The translations under genes were made by a program, and so were the position numbers. DNA of 64,000 nucleotides from Hyalangium gracile. Lineage in GTDB: Bacteria > Myxococcota > Myxococcia > Myxococcales > Myxococcaceae. The notes beneath the pieces were generated by a model that was not told the origin of the DNA, made no database searches, and was given only the letters and a program-made list of their open reading frames with translations. Positions 8,125 to 16,194 of this stretch are shown piece after piece; position 1 is the stretch's first letter, and every line of letters starts with the position of its first letter. The stretch spans positions 57,361 through 121,360 of the forward strand of contig NZ_JAHXBG010000032.1 in the NCBI RefSeq assembly GCF_020103725.1, given 5' to 3'.

Positions 8125-9201
8125 ATGTCGGTGATGGATCTGGATTCGACTCTTCATGAGGCGTGGGGAGAGAACACGAAGACCGCCCGGCAGCAGGGGC
8201 GGAACGAGCTGCTGCAGCCTCATGTGGATCGCCCCACGCGCATCGTCGCGATGGGCGGTGGCACCGGGCTTCCGGTGGTGCTCCGGGGCCTGGCGCGGCG
8301 GGCCATGCCGAAGGCCGGAGATCCCGGCGTGGACATCACCGCCGTCGTCACGATGAGCGATGACGGCGGGAGCTCGGGCCGGCTGCGCCGCTCGCACGGG
8401 GTGCTGCCTCCCGGGGACATCCGCAACTGCCTGGTGGCGCTCGCGGGCGGCAAGAACGCGCTGGCCGAGGTGTTCCAGTACCGCTTCGGCGGGGCCAAGG
8501 GCCTGGCCGGGCACGCGGTGGGCAACCTGCTCATCGCCGCCCTGGCGGAGCTCAAGGGCGACTTCCTGGAGGCGGTGCGCGTCTCCGGCGAGATGCTGGG
8601 CGCCCAGGGCCGGGTGCTGCCGTGCACGCTGGCGCCGGTGCAGCTGGTGGCGAAGATGGATGACGCCACCGAGGTGGTGGGTGAGCGCAACATCGTCCGC
8701 GCCCAGGGCCGGGTGCGCCGCGTGTCGCTGAGCCCGCGCTCTCCGCCGCCCGCAGAGGGGCTGCTGGAGGCCATCCACACCGCGGACCTCATCGTCATCG
8801 GGCCGGGCTCGCTGTACTCGAGCGTCATCCCCAACCTGCTGGTGGATGGGGTTGCCCAGGCCCTGCGCGAGTCGCGGGCGCTCAAGGTGATGGTGGCCAA
8901 CCTCATGACGCAGCCCGGAGAGACGGACGGCATGGACTGCCTGGACCACGTCCGAGCGGTCATCGACCACGCCGGCCCGGTGCTGGACGCGGTGCTCATC
9001 AACGGCACCACTCCGCCCACCGAGGCCATCCAGCGCTACTCGCGCAAGGGCGCCTACGTCATTCCCGTGAACCGCCGCGAGCTGATTACCGCCGGCGTCG
9101 TTCCCGTGGAGGCGGATCTCCTCAAGGAGGGGTCCAAGATCCGACATGACGGCCGGAAGATTGCTCGCTGCCTGCTGAAGATGGCCCGCAGCGGCTTGTA
9201 G
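8125..9201 (+). CDS. exoF: ExoF, YvcK/CofD-family protein in the exo operon
   Basis: ExoF belongs to the YvcK/CofD superfamily: MGGGTGLPVVLRGL at about 48-61, SDDGGSSGRLRR, PPGDIRNCL and GPGSLYSS are all intact. Some YvcK proteins bind UDP-sugars such as UDP-GlcNAc and control cell-wall precursor use; others join phospholactate to F420 precursors. No F420 genes lie nearby, so a UDP-sugar or regulatory role in coat synthesis is more likely, though unproven. The ATG at 8125 has GGGAAGGGG upstream; an ATG at 8095 is possible. It follows exoE by 99 bases. Confidence 0.82.
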   Translation: MSVMDLDSTLHEAWGENTKTARQQGRNELLQPHVDRPTRIVAMGGGTGLPVVLRGLARRAMPKAGDPGVDITAVVTMSDDGGSSGRLRRSHGVLPPGDIRNCLVALAGGKNALAEVFQYRFGGAKGLAGHAVGNLLIAALAELKGDFLEAVRVSGEMLGAQGRVLPCTLAPVQLVAKMDDATEVVGERNIVRAQGRVRRVSLSPRSPPPAEGLLEAIHTADLIVIGPGSLYSSVIPNLLVDGVAQALRESRALKVMVANLMTQPGETDGMDCLDHVRAVIDHAGPVLDAVLINGTTPPTEAIQRYSRKGAYVIPVNRRELITAGVVPVEADLLKEGSKIRHDGRKIARCLLKMARSGL

Positions 9202-9277
9202 TCGGCCCTAGGCATTCCCACCTTTGCTCGCGCGGTCGCCCCGGGGGGAGGATCGCGCCTTCGGGAGTCCTGCACAC

Positions 9278-10396
9278 ATGGAAGCCAGACAGCTCACGCC
9301 CGCGCCGAGTGTCCAGGAGGTGACGGACCGGGCCGGGTTCATGGCCCTCGCGCCCGAGTGGAACGCGCTCGTCGAGGCCACGTCCAACGAGCTCTTCTAC
9401 CGCCACGAGTTCCTGCGCATCTGGATCGACAACTTCGCGCCCTCGGCGCGGGTGCGGATCCTCACCCTGCGGGACTCGGACGGACGGCTGACGGCGGCGC
9501 TGCCGCTGATGGCCGAGCGCACGACGATGTACGGCGTCCCGGTGCGACAGCTGTCGGGGACGGCCAATCCGCACTCGTGCCGGTTCGATCTGATTGCCCG
9601 GGAGCCGGAGGCCGCCGCGGCGATGTTCCTCTCCTGGCTGCGGCTGGACCGCGGCTGGGACGTGCTGCGGCTGACGGACGTGCCCGAGGGCGGGGCCGGC
9701 TGGAGCCTGCTCGAGGAGGCGAGGAGCGCGGGCCTGGCCACGGGGACGTGGGAGTCGCTCCAGTCGCCCTACGTGCCGCTGCCGGCCACCCGGGAGGCCT
9801 TCCAGGCCACGCTGCAGTCCAAGTTCAAGGCCAACTGCCGGCGGCGCCGCAAGAAGCTCGAGGAGAAGGGCAAGGTCGAGTTCGAGCGCGTGGACGGCGG
9901 CCTGGAGCTGGAGAGCAAGCTGGAGGAGGGCTTCGCGCTCGAGCAGAGCGGCTGGAAGGGCCAGCGCGGCACGGCGATGGCGCAGGACGCGAGCACGCGG
10001 GGCTTCTACACGGAGCTGGCGCGGGACGCGGCCTACTCCGGGCGGCTGTCGCTCTACTACCTGCGGCTGGACGGGCGGCCGGTGGCCTTCCAGTACGGCC
10101 TGACGTACGGCGAGCGCTACCTCCTGCTCAAGCCTGGCTACGACGAGAGCCTCAAGGAGTGCAGCCCCGGCCAGCTCCTGATGGACGAGGTGCTGGCGGA
10201 CTGCATCTCTCGCGGGCTGCGCGAGTTCGACTTCCTGGGGCCGGACATGGTGTGGAAGCGGGACTGGACGGACAAGGTCCGCCGCCACACCTGGCTCTCC
10301 GTGTTCAACGACTCCGCCTTCGGTCGCGCGCTGTGCGCGGCGAAGTTCCGCTGGGTCCCCGCGGCAAAAGAGGTGATGGCGCGATGGAAGAAGTGA
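9278..10396 (+). CDS. exoG: ExoG, GNAT-fold (FemAB/BioF2-like) acyltransferase
   Basis: This 372-residue cytoplasmic protein looks like a two-domain GNAT/FemAB-type acyltransferase (acetyltransferase family 6). Visible features are the LRDSDGRLTAALPLM strand pair, LKANC-like basic segment SKFKANCRRRRKKLEEKG, and the C-terminal LYYLRLDGRPVAFQYGLTYGERYLLLKPGYDE core followed by FDFLGPD. It probably acylates a sugar of the coat repeat unit, perhaps the amino group that the neighbouring aminotransferase creates. It is a paralogue of ExoI. Its stop overlaps the exoH start by 13 bases, so the two are translationally coupled. Confidence 0.82.
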   Translation: MEARQLTPAPSVQEVTDRAGFMALAPEWNALVEATSNELFYRHEFLRIWIDNFAPSARVRILTLRDSDGRLTAALPLMAERTTMYGVPVRQLSGTANPHSCRFDLIAREPEAAAAMFLSWLRLDRGWDVLRLTDVPEGGAGWSLLEEARSAGLATGTWESLQSPYVPLPATREAFQATLQSKFKANCRRRRKKLEEKGKVEFERVDGGLELESKLEEGFALEQSGWKGQRGTAMAQDASTRGFYTELARDAAYSGRLSLYYLRLDGRPVAFQYGLTYGERYLLLKPGYDESLKECSPGQLLMDEVLADCISRGLREFDFLGPDMVWKRDWTDKVRRHTWLSVFNDSAFGRALCAAKFRWVPAAKEVMARWKK

Positions 10397-11562
10397 CTTC
10401 GTCCCAGAAGCTGTTCGTTCCCTCCCTGCCTACGCTCTGGCCGAGCATGCTGTGGGGCAAGGGGCAGGCGAGCGCCTTCCAGCCGTTCGCGGCGCAGAAC
10501 GTGCGCTACTTCTACTTCGCTCGCAACGCCGTCTGGCTCACGGTGAAGATGCTCGGGCTGGACAAGGGCGAGGTGCTCATGCCCGCCTACCACCACGGCG
10601 TGGAGGTGGAGGCCGTGGTGGATGCCGGCGCCACGCCGCGCTTCTACCGCGTGGGCTCGCGCTGGGACGTGGACCTGCAGGACGTGGAGAAGAAGATCGG
10701 CCCGAAGACCAAGGCCCTCTACCTCATCCACTACGCGGGCTTCCCGGGCCCGGCGGCCGAGATGCGCCAGATCGCCGACCGCCACGGGCTGCCGCTCATC
10801 GAGGACTGCGCGCTGTCGCTGCTGTCCGCGGACGGCACGGTGCCCTTGGGGACCACGGGCGACATCGGCATCTTCTGCCTCTACAAGACGCTGCCGGTGC
10901 CCAACGGAGGCGCGCTGACCATCAACGGCGCGCGCCAGTACAGCCTGCCGGAGCCGCCCGCGCCGCCGTCGACCTCCACCTTCAGCCACACCGTCTCCGC
11001 GCTGCTGCAGAACCTGGAGCTGCGGGGTGGGGCGATGGGCCGGGGGCTGCGCCGCGTCATCCGCGGCGTGGGCCATGGCACGGTGAAGGCCGCCAACATC
11101 AAGCGCGTGGCCACCGGGACGCAGCACTTCAACCGGGAGCACGTGGACCTGGGCATGAGCCCGCTCACGAAGCGCATCGCCCTGGCGCAGGACCTGGAGG
11201 GCATCGTCGAGAAGCGCCGGCGCAACTACTTCTTTCTGCTCGGGCGCCTGCGCGACATCTCTCCGCCGCTGTGCAACCAGCTGCCGCCGGGCGTGTGCCC
11301 GCTCTTCTACCCGCTGGTGGTGCAGGACAAGGCGGAGGTGATGGCGAAGCTGCACGAGCAGGGCATCGACGCCATCGACTTCTGGAAGCGCTTCCACCCG
11401 GCCTGCGACGCGGCCCAGTTCCCCGAGGTGCTGGAGCTGCGCCGCTCCATCGTGGAGATCCCCTGCCACCAGGATCTCAGCCCCGAGGTGATGGCCTCCG
11501 TGGCCTCGGCGGTGCGCGAGGCCGTGAAGCTGGATCGCCGCTCCCGCAAGCGCGCGAGCTGA
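10384..11562 (+). CDS. exoH: ExoH, DegT/DnrJ/EryC1-type sugar aminotransferase
   Basis: ExoH is a PLP-dependent aminotransferase that should make an amino sugar for the spore coat. The N-terminal half shows the fold-I pattern: SRNAV-like FARNAVWLTVKML, MPAYHHGVEVEAVVDAG, IHYAGFPGP, LPLIEDCALSLLSADG and the PLP-lysine region CLYKTLPVPNGGAL, with Lys168 the likely Schiff-base residue. Length (392) is normal. The ATG at 10384 lies inside the end of exoG. Placed between two acyltransferase genes, it suggests an N-acylated amino sugar as product; that is inference. Confidence 0.85.
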   Translation: MEEVTSSQKLFVPSLPTLWPSMLWGKGQASAFQPFAAQNVRYFYFARNAVWLTVKMLGLDKGEVLMPAYHHGVEVEAVVDAGATPRFYRVGSRWDVDLQDVEKKIGPKTKALYLIHYAGFPGPAAEMRQIADRHGLPLIEDCALSLLSADGTVPLGTTGDIGIFCLYKTLPVPNGGALTINGARQYSLPEPPAPPSTSTFSHTVSALLQNLELRGGAMGRGLRRVIRGVGHGTVKAANIKRVATGTQHFNREHVDLGMSPLTKRIALAQDLEGIVEKRRRNYFFLLGRLRDISPPLCNQLPPGVCPLFYPLVVQDKAEVMAKLHEQGIDAIDFWKRFHPACDAAQFPEVLELRRSIVEIPCHQDLSPEVMASVASAVREAVKLDRRSRKRAS

Positions 11563-11590
11563 TTTCCTTCTCTTCGAGAGTCGACACACC

Positions 11591-12790
11591 ATGATCCGTG
11601 AATCCGAGGTGACACCCGAGCCGCGGCCTTCGCAGTGGCTCCAGGTGGAGATCGTCCACGAGCACGCCGTGCTGGCGCGGATGCGCTCCGAGTGGGACGC
11701 GCTGCTCGACGCGAGCGACGCGGGCCCCTTCAACGCCTGGGAGTGGATCTACCCCTGGTGCCGCCGCATCGCGCCGGACCGCCGGCCGCTGGTCCTCACC
11801 GCGCGAGACAGGACGGGCACGCTGGTGGGCCTGATGCCGCTCGGCTTCGAGCTGCGCCACGTCCTTGGGCGCCAGGTGGGCCGGCTCTCCTTCCTGGGCG
11901 AGACGCACATCGGCAGCGACTACCTGGACGTGGTGGCGCGGCGGGGCATGGAGGAGGCGGTGACGCGCGCCTTCGCCCACGGGCTGCGCGAGATGCACGG
12001 CGGCTGGGACGTGCTGGACCTCACGGACCTGCACGAGGACTCGCTGACCGTGAAGGTGCTGCGAGAGACCTTCCCGGAGCTGGAGGTCCGCGTCACGGAG
12101 CGCTACGTGTGCCCGTACGAGACCTTCACGCCCGGCGAGCCCTTCGACGCCTTCCTCAAGCGCACGGGCCGGCGCGACAACTTCCTGCGCCGCCGCAAGT
12201 GGCTGGAGAAGCAGGAGGGCTATCGCATCGAGCGCACGGAGGCTCCCGGCGAGCTGGCCGGGCCCATGACGGACTTCTTCCGGCTGCACGCGGCGCGCTG
12301 GGCCGAGGACGGTGGCTCCCAGGGCATCAAGGGCAAGGGCGTGGAGTCCTTCCACCGTGACGCCACGCAGTTCCTGGCCGAGCGCGGCCGGCTGCGGATG
12401 TACATCATGAAGGTGGGCGGCCAGGCCGTCGCCTCGGTGTATGGCATCCTGCACCGGGACACGTTCATCTACTTCCAGTCCGGCTACGATCCTGCCTGGC
12501 GCAACCGGAGCGTGGGCCTGGTGCTCGTGGGTGAGACGTTCAAGGACGCCATCGAGGCGGGCCTCACCGAGTACGACTTCCTGCGCGGCACGGAGACGTA
12601 CAAGTCCGACTGGACGACGAAGCAGCGGCGCACGGTGTCGGTGCGCATCCACGCCACCCAGGGCGCGGGACACTGGTTCACCCGTCACGAGGAGGTGGCG
12701 CGAGACGCCCGCGAGGTCCTCAAGCGCGTCCTGCCCTCCGAGACGGTCGAGCGAATCCGGAGGTTCCGCCGCCGCCGGGCCGCGGTGTGA
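11591..12790 (+). CDS. exoI: ExoI, GNAT-fold (FemAB/BioF2-like) acyltransferase
   Basis: ExoI is a 399-residue paralogue of ExoG: it repeats the layout of an N-terminal region with PFNAWEWIYPW, the basic stretch RRDNFLRRRKWLEKQEG and the C-terminal LRMYIMKVGGQAVASVYGI, FIYFQSGYDPAWRNRS and YDFLRGTETYK. It should acylate a coat sugar in the cytoplasm before the lipid-linked unit is flipped. It starts 28 bases after exoH and ends the exo operon; an inverted repeat at 12817-12845 lies just downstream. Which acyl group or sugar is used cannot be read from the sequence. Confidence 0.82.
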   Translation: MIRESEVTPEPRPSQWLQVEIVHEHAVLARMRSEWDALLDASDAGPFNAWEWIYPWCRRIAPDRRPLVLTARDRTGTLVGLMPLGFELRHVLGRQVGRLSFLGETHIGSDYLDVVARRGMEEAVTRAFAHGLREMHGGWDVLDLTDLHEDSLTVKVLRETFPELEVRVTERYVCPYETFTPGEPFDAFLKRTGRRDNFLRRRKWLEKQEGYRIERTEAPGELAGPMTDFFRLHAARWAEDGGSQGIKGKGVESFHRDATQFLAERGRLRMYIMKVGGQAVASVYGILHRDTFIYFQSGYDPAWRNRSVGLVLVGETFKDAIEAGLTEYDFLRGTETYKSDWTTKQRRTVSVRIHATQGAGHWFTRHEEVARDAREVLKRVLPSETVERIRRFRRRRAAV

Positions 12791-12816
12791 CACCCGGGGT
12801 GGGCGGAAGCCGCTGG

Positions 12817-12845
12817 CGAACTGGTATGACAGGTAGACCAGTTCG
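12817..12845. terminator. Hairpin between convergent exoI and ccmI
   Basis: CGAACTGGT pairs perfectly with ACCAGTTCG around an 11-base loop. It lies between the convergent exo and ccm operons, where a bidirectional terminator is expected. There is no clear T-tract on either side, so termination is inferred from position. Confidence 0.5.
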
Positions 12846-12871
12846 TCGAGAGCGCGACCGGAGGGCCGACC

Positions 12872-13849
12872 TCAGCGGCCGACTTCCTGGCGGAGCTGGG
12901 CGATGGCGGCGTCAAGGCCCGGCGGCTGCTGGTTGCGCGGCACCTCGACGGTGAAGCGCTCGAAGTAGTCCAGGGCCTTGGGGCGGTTGCCCGACTGCAG
13001 GTTGATGAAGCCGAGGAAGAGCAGCGCCTCCTGGGCGCCCGGGTAGGTGTCGGCCAGCTCCAGCAGGTCCCTCTCCGCGCGCTCGACGTCGCCTCGCAGG
13101 GCGTGCAGCACCCCGAGGTGGACACGGGACTCGACGTGGAACGGATCCACGGCGAGCGACTTCTGGGTGACCTTCTCGGCCATCTCGAGCTCGCGGGTCC
13201 GGATCATCTCGTGTCCCACGAAGGCCGCGGCCTCCAGATCGTTCGGGTTGGCCTCCAGGCGCTGCCTGGCCGCGGCGAGCTCCTCGTCCTCACCGGGCAT
13301 CCGCTGCGGCGGCTGCTGCTGCTGACCCGGGGCGGACTGACCCGGGGGAATCCGCCCGGTGGCCTCCATGCCATCGTCACGAGCCCGCTGCTCCGAGACG
13401 AGCAGGTAGCCCAGCGATCCAAAGAAGAGCACCACGCCTGCACCCCACAGGGCACCCACCAGCTGAGGGTTCCGAGCGGCGAAGCCCGTCGGAGCAGGAG
13501 CGGCCTGGCCGGGAGCAGGAGCCGCCGAGCCGGGCGCGCCAGCCGTTCCAGGCTTGCGCTGCAGGTGCTCATCGCGGGCCCGCAGCGCCGCCGCGGCCTC
13601 GCGCTCCAGTCGGGACTTCTCCGCCTCGAACTGCTCGGGGGCGAGGTTGTGCTTGTCCGCCACCAGCTCCTTGAGCTGCTCGATGAGCGACTGCGCGCGC
13701 CGATCGAGATCGTCCAGCACGCCGTCACGCTGGGGCGTAGGCGTGGCGGAGGTGCCGCCCTTGCTCTTCTGGAGCAGCAGGTAGGCCAGCCCGCAGAGCA
13801 GGGAGATGCCCAGGGCGATGATGCCCGGCAACCAGTTGGTCTGCGTCAT
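12872..13849 (-). CDS. ccmI: CcmI/CycH-like TPR protein of cytochrome c maturation
   Basis: This protein should hold apocytochrome c for haem ligation. It has an N-terminal membrane helix (residues 8-26), a charged coiled-coil region (about 45-95), a Pro/Ala linker, a second membrane helix (about 132-151) and TPR-like repeats in the C-terminal periplasmic half (about 190-305). That two-helix plus TPR plan is the CcmI arrangement. It is the last gene of the ccm operon; its ATG overlaps the ccmH stop (ATGA). Confidence 0.8.
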   Translation of the reverse strand: MTQTNWLPGIIALGISLLCGLAYLLLQKSKGGTSATPTPQRDGVLDDLDRRAQSLIEQLKELVADKHNLAPEQFEAEKSRLEREAAAALRARDEHLQRKPGTAGAPGSAAPAPGQAAPAPTGFAARNPQLVGALWGAGVVLFFGSLGYLLVSEQRARDDGMEATGRIPPGQSAPGQQQQPPQRMPGEDEELAAARQRLEANPNDLEAAAFVGHEMIRTRELEMAEKVTQKSLAVDPFHVESRVHLGVLHALRGDVERAERDLLELADTYPGAQEALLFLGFINLQSGNRPKALDYFERFTVEVPRNQQPPGLDAAIAQLRQEVGR

Positions 13850-14337
13850 CGCTCCAGCTCCTGGCGAACGGCCTTCAGGTAGGGATCCTCGGCATCAGGG
13901 GTGGGCGCCGAGGGTGTGGCGGCAGGGGGCGCGCTGGTGGGCGCCGGGGCCCGCTTGATCTGCCGCGAGATGACCAGGGCTCCACCCACGATGAGGGCAA
14001 TGGGGCCCAGCCACACGAGCCAGTTGAAGCCCGACTTTGGCGGCTCCAGCAGCACCCACTCGCCGTAGCGCTCCACGAAGTAGTCGATGATCTGCTGATC
14101 GGACTTCCCCTCGGCGACGAGCTCGCGCACGGTGTCGAGCTGGGCGCGGGCCATGGAGGCGGGGCTGTCCGCGATGGAGACGCCCTGGCACACGGCGCAG
14201 CGCAGCAGCTTGCCGAGCTTCTGGACGCGCTGCTCGAGGGCGGGATCGGCGAGCGGATCGCTCCCGCCCTTCTGGGGAGCGAACTGGCCGGTCACGAGTC
14301 CGGCCGCGAGGGCGAGGGAGAGGAGGGCAGAAGTCAT
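13846..14337 (-). CDS. ccmH: CcmH/CcmL thiol-redox protein of cytochrome c maturation
   Basis: CcmH keeps the CXXCH cysteines of apocytochromes reduced in the periplasm. It has a signal peptide, the hallmark LRCAVC motif (Cys47 and Cys50), a three-helix domain ending in YGEWVLLEPP, one C-terminal membrane helix (about 107-127) and a short cytoplasmic tail. The length of 163 residues is normal. The start is the ATG at 14337, close to an internal hairpin that separates it from the zinc-ribbon gene upstream. Confidence 0.9.
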   Translation of the reverse strand: MTSALLSLALAAGLVTGQFAPQKGGSDPLADPALEQRVQKLGKLLRCAVCQGVSIADSPASMARAQLDTVRELVAEGKSDQQIIDYFVERYGEWVLLEPPKSGFNWLVWLGPIALIVGGALVISRQIKRAPAPTSAPPAATPSAPTPDAEDPYLKAVRQELER

Positions 14338-14425
14338 AGGGGGTACCCCGGGCGCGGCTTACCTAGCGCCCCGGCGCAGTGTTGCACAGCGAAACCTTCA
14401 CGGGGACGGCCATCTTCCCGGCCAG

Positions 14426-14452
14426 CCCCTGCCTGCCTGGCCGGGGCAGGGG
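14426..14452 (-). repeat. Hairpin between the zinc-ribbon gene and ccmH
   Basis: CCCCTGCC and GGCAGGGG form a perfect eight-base stem around an 11-base loop in the 138-base gap inside the ccm operon. It could attenuate transcription or protect one mRNA segment. No T-tract follows. Confidence 0.4.
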
Positions 14453-14475
14453 AGCAGGGCGTGAGGCCCGGCCGC

Positions 14476-15588
14476 TCAGCCTCGCCTGTTGTCGTCTTCG
14501 TCGGGCGGCATGTCGTCGTCGGGAGGCATGTCGTCATCGAGAGGCATGTCGTCGTCGGCGAACTCGTCCGGCGGAGGCGCGTCCGGGTCCTCATCGTAGG
14601 GCTGGTCCTCGGGGAACTCGTCCGCCACGGGCTCCGGCAGCTCCTCGCGGCCGAGCGCCTGGAAGACGGCCACGAGCCCCAGGGGGACGAGCCCGCCGAG
14701 GAACACGAGCGGGCCCATCTTCATGTGGATGTTGACCAGCGCCCAGGCCAGGCAGATGACCATGACGCCCACCGGCACGAAGCGCAGCCACACCGGGCGC
14801 TCCACCTCGGGCTTCAGCATCAGCATGGCCAGCAGCGCCAGCAGCCCGATCTCCACCGTGGCGCCCATGGGCAGCTGCAGCCCCGACACCCGGAGCCCGC
14901 CCTCGCCGCCATAGGGGGTGGGTCCGCTGGGCACTTCGCCCACGATCGTCCAGGTGAAGAAGAGCGCCAGCAGGCACACGACGATGCCCGCGAACGCCAG
15001 CACCCGCATGCCCCGCAGCGCCTGCCGGGGCTCGAAGAGCTCGGCGTAGCCGTCCGGGCCCACGAGCACCTTGGTCCACTGATCGCGCAGCACCAGCGCC
15101 GTGCCGCCCAGCCACAGCAGCGGCAGGATGCTCATCTCCAGCAGGGGCAGGATGAGCGCCACGGCCAGCGCCGAGTACACGGCGGGCAGGAAGCGCGGCA
15201 GCACCGACTCGGGGATCCAGTCCAGGAGCGGGTTCGGCAGGTGGGCGACGCGGTACTCGCGGGCGATCACCATGGCCCCGCCCAGCGTCATCACGAAGGA
15301 CCAGAACGGCCCCACCCCCGCGAAGAAGGGGAGGATGGTGAGCCACAGCGCCACCATGTGGAGGATGACGCCCAGCGAGGTGGGCGAGTGCGCCGGGACG
15401 TGCTCCAGCCACTTCGGCCCGTCGTACGGGGGCTTCGCGGAGCGCGAGTCCGCCAGCGCGGCTCCACCCTCGCGCTCCTCCGGGAGGACGGCGGGCGGCT
15501 TGTACTCCGGCATCCGCGCGCCGCACTCCTCGCAGTAGCGCAGCCGGGGCTCCGCGGCGACCGTGCCGCACTCCGTGCACTGGTGCAT
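14476..15588 (-). CDS. Zinc-ribbon multi-pass membrane protein with acidic repeat tail, inside the ccm operon
   Basis: I do not recognise the family. The protein starts with a zinc ribbon (CTEC at 4-7 and CEEC at 20-23), then has about eight to nine hydrophobic segments between residues 75 and 325, and ends in a strongly acidic tail in which a six-residue DDDMPx unit is repeated three to four times. I chose the ATG at 15588 because GGAGG lies ten bases upstream; an ATG at 15621 has no ribosome binding site. It sits between ccmG and ccmH in the same orientation, so a role in haem or thiol handling is possible, but no catalytic or haem-binding motif is visible. Confidence 0.75.
   Translation of the reverse strand: MHQCTECGTVAAEPRLRYCEECGARMPEYKPPAVLPEEREGGAALADSRSAKPPYDGPKWLEHVPAHSPTSLGVILHMVALWLTILPFFAGVGPFWSFVMTLGGAMVIAREYRVAHLPNPLLDWIPESVLPRFLPAVYSALAVALILPLLEMSILPLLWLGGTALVLRDQWTKVLVGPDGYAELFEPRQALRGMRVLAFAGIVVCLLALFFTWTIVGEVPSGPTPYGGEGGLRVSGLQLPMGATVEIGLLALLAMLMLKPEVERPVWLRFVPVGVMVICLAWALVNIHMKMGPLVFLGGLVPLGLVAVFQALGREELPEPVADEFPEDQPYDEDPDAPPPDEFADDDMPLDDDMPPDDDMPPDEDDNRRG
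14503..14556 (-). repeat. 18-base tandem repeats coding the DDDMPx tail
   Basis: Three adjacent copies of an 18-base unit (core GGCATGTCGTCGTC on the plus strand) code for the repeated DDDMP motif. Copies differ at one to three bases. In-frame repeats of this kind can vary in number between strains. Confidence 0.7.
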
Positions 15589-15645
15589 GAACTCACGACC
15601 TCCGCCCGTGCCACTTCGCATGGCACGGGCCTGACAGCTCGAGGC

Positions 15646-16194
15646 TCAAGGCTGAGCCGTCACGGTGGATGCAGTCCTGGCGCTCAGCTCGCGGATGCGG
15701 TTGGCCAGCGTCTGGGGATCGATGGGGCCCACGTGCTTGCCCATGATGATCCCGTTGGCGTCGATGAAGTACGTCTCCGGCACGCCGGCCACTCCGTAGT
15801 CCACGGAGATGCGCGAGCGCGGATCCACCAGCTGCGGGAAGCTGGCCCCGTACTCCTGGAGGAAGCCCCGGGCGTTCTCCTCGGTGTCCTCGAAGACGAT
15901 GCCCAGGAACACGGCCTGGTTGCCGAACTCGCGCGCGCCCCACTCGAGCACCGGGTGCTCCATCTTGCAGGGCCCGCACCACGAGGCCCAGAAGTTGATG
16001 ACCACCGGGCGGCCGCGCAGCTCCGCCAGGCTCACCGGCTTGCCGCTGTCCAGCGCACGCAGGGTGAAGGCCGGCGCCGGCTTGCCCGACAGCATGAAGG
16101 GCACCTCGTGCGGATTGCGGCCGAAGCCCTTGAGCAGCACGACGAGCAGCGCGCCGCAGATGGCCGCGGCGCCCAGCGTGATTCCCCACCTCAT
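15646..16194 (-). CDS. ccmG: CcmG/ResA-type thioredoxin of cytochrome c maturation
   Basis: This membrane-anchored thiol-disulfide protein reduces CcmH or apocytochrome cysteines in the periplasm. It has one N-terminal membrane helix (about 4-22), the thioredoxin fold with the WCGPC active site (Cys73, Cys76), and the GVPETYFID cis-proline region with the Glu typical of the CcmG/ResA group. Length 182 is normal. The start overlaps the ccmF stop (ATGA). A separate gap of 57 bases follows before the zinc-ribbon gene. Confidence 0.9.
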   Translation of the reverse strand: MRWGITLGAAAICGALLVVLLKGFGRNPHEVPFMLSGKPAPAFTLRALDSGKPVSLAELRGRPVVINFWASWCGPCKMEHPVLEWGAREFGNQAVFLGIVFEDTEENARGFLQEYGASFPQLVDPRSRISVDYGVAGVPETYFIDANGIIMGKHVGPIDPQTLANRIRELSARTASTVTAQP

